Assembly (NCBI GenBank): GCA_028285165.1
Contig: JANQQB010000021.1
Coordinates: 1-36,074 of the forward strand
Direction: 5' to 3'
Length of the DNA stretch: 36,074 nucleotides
From: Rhodobiaceae bacterium
GTDB taxonomy: Bacteria > Pseudomonadota > Alphaproteobacteria > Rhizobiales > JANQQB01
Both the position numbers and the translations under genes were made by a program. How positions within the stretch are numbered: position 1 is the stretch's first letter; every line of letters begins with the position of its first letter. Of this stretch, positions 30,512-36,074 are shown one piece after another. Below the pieces are notes generated by a model that had not been told where the DNA came from, did not search any database, and was given only the letters and a program-made list of their open reading frames with translations.

Positions 30512-31306
30512 TTACGAGGTGGCGTTTTGCGGGTCGGCGGCTTCTTCGGCTTCCGCCCGGCGTCGTTCCACGAAACGCACCGCGAGAATGGAGATCTCGT
30601 AAAGAATGACGGTTGGCAGGGCAAGACCGATCTGGCTGATCGGATCCGGTGGCGTAAGGACGGCCGCAGTCAGAAAGGCGATGACAATGGCATATTTGCG
30701 TTTGGTTTTGAGGGTTGCAGCCGTGACAAGCCCGACCCGCGCCATCAGGGTGAGTGCCACAGGAAGCTGGAACACCAGGCCAAAAGCAAAAATCAGCGTC
30801 ATGATGAGGCCGAGATATCGCGAAACCTGTGGCAGCAGCTCAATCGTGACCTGGTCGTTGTCAAGTTGCTGTGTAGCCAGGAAGAACGCCATGGCGAGCG
30901 GCATGACCACGTAATAAACAAGGGCCGCGCCGATCGCAAAAAGGATGGGTGTCGCGATCAGATACGGGTAAAACGCATTGCGTTCGTGCCGGTAAAGCCC
31001 CGGCGCGACGAACATGTAGAGTTGTGTGGCGATCACTGGAAACGCGATGAACAGCGCGCCGAAGAACGCCAGCTTCATCTGGGTGAAGAAGTATTCCTGC
31101 GGTGCCGTGAAAATGAACTTCACGTCTTCGCCGGCCGCCCGCTCGTACGGTGCGACAAGCACGTTGAAGATCGTCTCGGCAAAATAAAAACACACGACGA
31201 ACGCCACAGCCACGGCAATGACCGACCAAAGCAGCCTCTGGCGCAATTCGATCAGGTGTTCGATAAGCGGTGCGCGCGAGGCCTCGATGTCGTCTTCGTC
31301 GCTCAT
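30512..31306 (-). CDS. tatC: Sec-independent protein translocase TatC
   Basis: PLIEHLIELRQRLLWSVIAV; FAFGLVFQLPV; AVLTPPDPISQIGLALP. Confidence 0.97.
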   Translation of the reverse strand: MSDEDDIEASRAPLIEHLIELRQRLLWSVIAVAVAFVVCFYFAETIFNVLVAPYERAAGEDVKFIFTAPQEYFFTQMKLAFFGALFIAFPVIATQLYMFVAPGLYRHERNAFYPYLIATPILFAIGAALVYYVVMPLAMAFFLATQQLDNDQVTIELLPQVSRYLGLIMTLIFAFGLVFQLPVALTLMARVGLVTAATLKTKRKYAIVIAFLTAAVLTPPDPISQIGLALPTVILYEISILAVRFVERRRAEAEEAADPQNATS

Positions 31307-31794
31307 ACGCCGCCGGCCTTGGCTGCCTTGACCGGCTCTTCGGGCGATTCAACGGCATCAGTGCCCGCCTCGGAGGGTCCGGAAGCCGGAGCGGCCGGTT
31401 CGGTCGCTGTGGTTTCGTTCTTTGGCGCCGCTTCCGTCGATGGCGGAGCGCTTGCCGGTTTGGTCGCCGTCGCCTCCGCAGGCGGCGTCTTCATCGCATC
31501 GCTGATATCGCGTTCGACATCTTTCAGCGGGTTGACCGCATCCTTCAGGTTCTTGACCGGATTGAGATCATTGAGACCGGAAACGGTCTTGCGGGCCTCG
31601 TCGAGGCCGGCCTGCTGTTCCGCTTCGCGCAAGGCGTCGTTGAACTGGCCCTGGAACTCGCTCGCCATGCGGCGCAGGTTCCCCATCGTGCGCCCGAAGC
31701 CGCGCAGCATGCCGGGCAGTTCCTTCGGGCCGACCACGAGGATCGCCACGACGGCCACCATGAGCATTTCCGTCCAACCGATATCGAACATCAA
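31303..31794 (-). CDS. tatB: Sec-independent protein translocase TatB
   Basis: MFDIGWTEMLMVAVVAILVVGPKELPGMLRGFGRTMG. Confidence 0.95.
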   Translation of the reverse strand: MMFDIGWTEMLMVAVVAILVVGPKELPGMLRGFGRTMGNLRRMASEFQGQFNDALREAEQQAGLDEARKTVSGLNDLNPVKNLKDAVNPLKDVERDISDAMKTPPAEATATKPASAPPSTEAAPKNETTATEPAAPASGPSEAGTDAVESPEEPVKAAKAGGV

Positions 31795-31849
31795 TCAACC
31801 CGGTTCCGCATGCCGGAGCAGCGGATCCGTCCTTTGACCCGCGCGGGGC

Positions 31850-32074
31850 TCAGCCGGCTTTTTTCTGTTCTTCGGCCGCTTCCGCTTTCACGGTCTCGGT
31901 CGGTTGGTGATCGATGGTTTTGCCATCGTCATCCTTGCCGTCTTCGGACAAACCCTTTTTGAAGCTGTTGATGCCCTTGGCGACGTCGCCCATCAGTTCG
32001 GAAATCTTTCCGCGTCCGAACAACAGAACGATGATCACTGCAATAATGACGATTTGCCAAATGCCGATTGACAT
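31850..32074 (-). CDS. tatA: Sec-independent protein translocase TatA
   Basis: [48 protein letters not shown] 32074 inside the longer ORF 31850..32365. Confidence 0.95.
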   Translation of the reverse strand: MSIGIWQIVIIAVIIVLLFGRGKISELMGDVAKGINSFKKGLSEDGKDDDGKTIDHQPTETVKAEAAEEQKKAG

Positions 32075-32357
32075 GGCGTTTTGCTCCTTTTGGCCGGGAT
32101 ATCCAGCGCGGTGCGCCCCCGGTGCAGACTGATTTAGCGCGAGTCTTACAGAAAGCCCGGTTCTCCCGCAACCAATTGCAAAAATACTGCATGCTTCCGG
32201 CTGACGGAACGGCACCCTCCCTGCCCGTCCATGCCTTTGTCCGCGCTCCCGTCTCCGCCAGACCCGTCCCGGTCGTCCTGGCCCGATCGGTTTGGCGCCG
32301 CACACCTTAGACGCGGCCGAACCTCGGTGCCGCCCCTCACCCGGAACCGTTGAGTTA

Positions 32358-33479
32358 CTATGCACTCTCGTCGGAGAAAATCATCACGTCCGCAGCATCG
32401 AGCGAGACCGTCACGTCCGAGCCGACGGCATATCGACCGATGGCGCTGCAGCGCGCCCTCAGCGGCCAATCAAGCCCGTCGACCGCGATTTCCAGCAGAT
32501 CGACTTCGCCCAGAAACTGCCGCCGGACGACACGACCGGCACGTCCCTCCGCATTCTCCGTGGCGAGTTGCACATCCTGAAGCCGCACCGCAACGGTTCC
32601 GGTGCCGTCTTGCCGGCCGGCCGCATCGGCAAAGCGGCCCAAGGGCGTGTCAGCCATGCCGGCCGAAAAGGTAGCGGGCAATTCGTTCAGTTCCGAAAAG
32701 AAGCGGGCAACGAACAGCGTGTCCGGCCGGTGGTAGAGTTCGTCCGGCGTGCCCAATTGCACAATGCGCCCGGCGCGCATCAACGCAATCCGATCGCCGA
32801 TGCGCATGGCTTCTTCGGGATCATGCGTAACGATGACGCAGGTCGACCGGATCTCCCGCAACAGGGCAAGGGTTTCGTCGCGCACCACGTCGCGCAACCG
32901 GGCATCCAGGCCCGAAAACGGCTCATCCATCAGAAAGACGCCAGGCCGCGGCGCGATGGCCCGTGACAGCGCAACGCGCTGCTGCTCGCCGCCTGAAAGC
33001 GCGTGCGGATAGGCATTCGCGTATCCCTGAAGGCCGACCCGCTCAAGCGCCTGCACCGCCTCATGCCGCGCGATATCGGAGGACATTTCCGACAGGCCGA
33101 ACATAACATTTTGCAGGATCGTCATATGCGGGAACAGGGCGTAGTCCTGGAACATCAGCCCGACTCCGCGCCGTTCAGGCGGCAGAAACCGGTCCGGACC
33201 GGCAATCTCCTGCCCATTGATCAGAACCCGCCCCTCGGATTGCGCGACAATGCCCGCAGCGACACGCAGCAACGTGGTTTTGCCACACCCCGATTCGCCG
33301 AGCAGACACAGAACTTCGGCCGGATCGACATCAAGGCTCACACCGCACAACGCCTCGACCGACCCGAACCGGTGCCGGATCCCCTCAAACGACAACGCGG
33401 CGGCGATCGTCGCAGCCGCCGTGCCGCGGCGCCCCCAGGACAGTCGTCCGGACCCTTTCGCAGCCGGCATCGCCGTCAT
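32358..33479 (-). CDS. ABC transporter ATP-binding protein (FbpC/PotA-like), no permease nearby
   Basis: [52 protein letters not shown]-terminal TOBE-like region. Confidence 0.9.
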   Translation of the reverse strand: MTAMPAAKGSGRLSWGRRGTAAATIAAALSFEGIRHRFGSVEALCGVSLDVDPAEVLCLLGESGCGKTTLLRVAAGIVAQSEGRVLINGQEIAGPDRFLPPERRGVGLMFQDYALFPHMTILQNVMFGLSEMSSDIARHEAVQALERVGLQGYANAYPHALSGGEQQRVALSRAIAPRPGVFLMDEPFSGLDARLRDVVRDETLALLREIRSTCVIVTHDPEEAMRIGDRIALMRAGRIVQLGTPDELYHRPDTLFVARFFSELNELPATFSAGMADTPLGRFADAAGRQDGTGTVAVRLQDVQLATENAEGRAGRVVRRQFLGEVDLLEIAVDGLDWPLRARCSAIGRYAVGSDVTVSLDAADVMIFSDESA

Positions 33480-34171
33480 CCGCCGTCCTCCGAACGATCG
33501 TCACCGAACGCCTCGGAGGCAAGATCCTCGTCGGGTCCGTCGTCCTCCGCGTCCCGGTCGGCAAGCTCCATGGGGTCGAACAACTGGCCCTGCCGCGCAC
33601 GCTGGCTGCCCTCCGGACTGAGGTCCAGCAGACCGGTCTGCTTCAATTCCTCCAGGCCCGGCAGATCGGAGACGGCCGCCAACCCGAAATGAATGAGAAA
33701 CGCCTCACTGGTTCCGTAGGTCACCGGCTTGCCCGGTGTCTTGCGACGGCCTTTCAGATTGATCCAACCGGTCTCAAGCAGCACGTCGATCGTCCCCTTG
33801 GAGGTCGACACGCCGCGGATCTCTTCGATCTCCGCCCGGGTGACCGGCTGGTGATAGGCAATGATGGCCAGTGTCTCGATCGCTGCCCGCGACAGCTTGC
33901 GGCGTTCAATGGCCTCATGTTGCAGGAGGAAGCCAAGATCGTCCGCAGTCCGGAAGGTCCATTTCCCCGCCACGCGGACAAGGTTGACCCCGCGTGCCGC
34001 ATAGGCCGACTGCAATTCCTGGATAAGGCCTTCGATGTCCGTGCCGTCGGACATGCGTTCGCCGAGTTCGGTGATACCGAGCGGTTCGGACGAGGCAAAC
34101 AGGATCGCTTCCAGCATCCGCAGGTGCTGTCGCCGGTCTTCCGAAGACAGGCTGGTTACATTATCCGTCAC
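33476..34171 (-). CDS. scpB: segregation and condensation protein B
   Basis: LEAILFASSEPLGITELGERM; SRAAIETLAIIAYHQPVTRAEIEEIRGVS; YGTSEAFLIHFGL. Confidence 0.96.
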   Translation of the reverse strand: MTDNVTSLSSEDRRQHLRMLEAILFASSEPLGITELGERMSDGTDIEGLIQELQSAYAARGVNLVRVAGKWTFRTADDLGFLLQHEAIERRKLSRAAIETLAIIAYHQPVTRAEIEEIRGVSTSKGTIDVLLETGWINLKGRRKTPGKPVTYGTSEAFLIHFGLAAVSDLPGLEELKQTGLLDLSPEGSQRARQGQLFDPMELADRDAEDDGPDEDLASEAFGDDRSEDGG

Positions 34172-35054
34172 GGGAATCGTCTCCGGATGGCGACGGTGCG
34201 TCCTCGTCCCGGGTCACACCCTTTCGGGATTTCGGACGAATGTAGAGCGGTTCGAACGCGGCGCTCTGCTGCAATTCCAATGTGCCCTCCCGGGCCAGTT
34301 CCAGGGTGGCCGTGAACGAACTCGCAAGCACCGTGGTCCGCTCCTCCGGATTTTGCAGAAACGGAGTGAGGAAGGTGTCGAGCGGCATCCAGTCGGCCAT
34401 CTCGCCGACAAGGCGAATGAGCGTTTCCCGGGCCTCGGACAGCGACCAGACAGTTCGCTTTTCGATATGCAGCACCGAGGTCTGTATCCGTCGCTGGTGA
34501 AAGGCATAGGCCGACAACAGATCGTAAAGCGTGTCGTCCCATACCTTGGTGAGCTTCGTTTCACGGGTCTCCGGCAACCCCCGCAAAAAAATGTCTCGGC
34601 CTGTTTGCGGGCGGTTCATCAACCGGGCTGCGACGGCGCGAATGGCCTCGAGACGCCGCAGGCGTCGGGCGAGCTCCTCCGCAAGATCCTCAGCACTCGG
34701 CTCGTCGTCATCCTTTTGCACCGGCAACAGAAGGCGCGACTTCAGGTAAGTGAGCCAGGCCGCCATGACCAAATAGTCGACAGCCAGATCGAGATGGTTG
34801 GTCCGCGCTGCCTCGATGAAAGCGAGGTATTGGTCGGCAAGCGCGACGATCGACACCCGCATGAGGTCGACCTTCTGGTCGCGCGCCAGCACAAGGAGCA
34901 CGTCGAGCGGGCCTTCAAAACCCTCCAGATCCAGCATCAGCCGGATCGGGTCGGCTTCCCGTGTCTCGGTCAGCCGTTCCGGCTGGCTTTCCCACTCCGC
35001 GTCGCTGTCCGGCCGACTGCCGTCCGGCCCGTTGTCCGATCCAGGCGTCATCAC
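34161..35054 (-). CDS. scpA: segregation and condensation protein A
   Basis: FEGPLDVLLVLARDQKVDLMRVSIVALADQYLAFI; DYLVMAAWLTYLKSRLLLP. Confidence 0.96.
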   Translation of the reverse strand: MMTPGSDNGPDGSRPDSDAEWESQPERLTETREADPIRLMLDLEGFEGPLDVLLVLARDQKVDLMRVSIVALADQYLAFIEAARTNHLDLAVDYLVMAAWLTYLKSRLLLPVQKDDDEPSAEDLAEELARRLRRLEAIRAVAARLMNRPQTGRDIFLRGLPETRETKLTKVWDDTLYDLLSAYAFHQRRIQTSVLHIEKRTVWSLSEARETLIRLVGEMADWMPLDTFLTPFLQNPEERTTVLASSFTATLELAREGTLELQQSAAFEPLYIRPKSRKGVTRDEDAPSPSGDDSRDG

Positions 35055-36073
35055 GTCGCAGCTACCCGGGCCAGCAGCGTGTCGAATTCTGCGCGCATCG
35101 CCGCGCTGTCAAAGGGTTGTGGCGCCGAAAGCGCTGCGCGCGCGGCATCCGCCCTGCGCTTTGCCGGGCCGGAAAGTTCTGGCGATGCCTCGGCCACGGC
35201 GCGCATTTCTTCCATCTCTCCGTTGCAATGCAAGGCCAGGTCGCAGCCCGCTGCAAGCGCCTGGGATGTTCGCGTCCCCATCGATCCCGACAGGGCTTTC
35301 ATGGACAGGTCGTCGGTCATCAACGCCCCGTCGAACCCGATCATTCCGCGGATAACCGCATCGATCACGGTTTGCGACGTGGTCGCCGGACGATCCGGAT
35401 CGAAGGCCTCGTAGACTATGTGAGCCGTCATGCCGAGCGGCAGATCGCGAAGCGCATGGAACGGCGCGAAGTCGACCGCTTCGAGCGTGGCAGCGTCCGT
35501 GTCGACGATCGGCAAGGCATCATGACTGTCGAGCCGGGCACGACCATGTCCTGGAACATGTTTCATCACCGGCAGCACTCCGCCTTGCGTGTGGCCTTGC
35601 GCCACCACCCGGCCGATCGCGGCCACATCGCCGGCCGCGTCGCCATAGGCCCGGTCCCCGATGATCTGCGATCCATAGGATTGCCGCACATCGAGGATCG
35701 GCAGGCAATTGCCGGTGATACCGAGGGATTTCAGATCATGCGCGATCAGGCGGGCACCGAGCCACGCCGCGCGCAGGCCGGCCTCCGCATCGGATGCATA
35801 GAGCGCACCGTAGAGCGATCCTGGCGGGTAGTCCTGAACCAGAGGCGGCCGCAGCCGGCGGACGCGCCCGCCTTCCTGGTCGATAAAGATCGGTGCATCC
35901 GGGTCGTCTGCCGCATCACGCAGCTCAGCGCACAATCGGCGGATCTGATCGCTGCTTTCCAGGTTTCGGGCAAAGAGGATGAAACCCCAGGGTTTTTCCG
36001 CACGGAAAAAGCCGGCTTCTTCCGGGGTCAGGGAAAGCCCCGCGCACCCGCTGATGAACGATTTCTGGGCCAT
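35051..36073 (-). CDS. nagZ: beta-N-acetylhexosaminidase (GH3)
   Basis: PIFIDQEGGRVRRLRPP; VLPVMKHVPGHGRARLDSHDALP; GALMTDDLSMKAL. Confidence 0.96.
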   Translation of the reverse strand: MAQKSFISGCAGLSLTPEEAGFFRAEKPWGFILFARNLESSDQIRRLCAELRDAADDPDAPIFIDQEGGRVRRLRPPLVQDYPPGSLYGALYASDAEAGLRAAWLGARLIAHDLKSLGITGNCLPILDVRQSYGSQIIGDRAYGDAAGDVAAIGRVVAQGHTQGGVLPVMKHVPGHGRARLDSHDALPIVDTDAATLEAVDFAPFHALRDLPLGMTAHIVYEAFDPDRPATTSQTVIDAVIRGMIGFDGALMTDDLSMKALSGSMGTRTSQALAAGCDLALHCNGEMEEMRAVAEASPELSGPAKRRADAARAALSAPQPFDSAAMRAEFDTLLARVAAT

Positions 36074-36074
36074 G

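Noticed and set aside
30527-31837. 436-aa plus-strand ORF opposite tatC/tatB
   Set aside because: Shadow ORF; tatC and tatB on the minus strand are unambiguous.
34035-35414. 459-aa plus-strand ORF opposite scpB, scpA and nagZ
   Set aside because: Shadow ORF spanning several verified genes on the other strand; no recognisable domain.

Overview
36 kb of an alphaproteobacterial (Rhizobiales-like) chromosome. Most of it is conserved housekeeping: gyrA (5' part), cytochrome c, ssb/uvrA, a DUF1127 protein, trmFO, then a squalene/phytoene-synthase-like gene, Mth938-like gene, secF-secD-yajC, DUF815 ATPase, LysM/M23 lipoprotein, pcm, surE, serS, tatCBA, an orphan ABC ATPase, scpB-scpA and nagZ. Between trmFO and the squalene/phytoene-synthase-like gene sits a self-contained ~12 kb cluster (about 8211-20228). 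It encodes, on the minus strand, an unlisted 46-aa precursor-like peptide (12999-13139; MNHETKAQKNEKKVEEIKSELSQQELDLISVGPFVYYEGDDADDGK), a two-domain GNAT acyltransferase, a C39-peptidase/permease/ATPase exporter and a second ABC permease/ATPase. Divergently on the plus strand is a 2110-aa single-module reducing type I PKS (KS-AT-DH-ER(degenerate)-KR-ACP) with no thioesterase. The most economical reading is a polyketide-RiPP hybrid lipopeptide pathway. In it, the GNAT enzyme would release the ACP-bound chain by condensing it onto a ribosomal peptide (logic known from goadvionin GdvG and selidamide maturases), and the C39 exporter would remove the leader and secrete the product. The predicted core PFVYYEGDDADDGK has no Cys, Ser or Thr, so it cannot be a lanthipeptide or azole peptide. 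It is strongly acidic and carries a single Lys at its C-terminus. Functional claims are inference from sequence reading; no database search was run.
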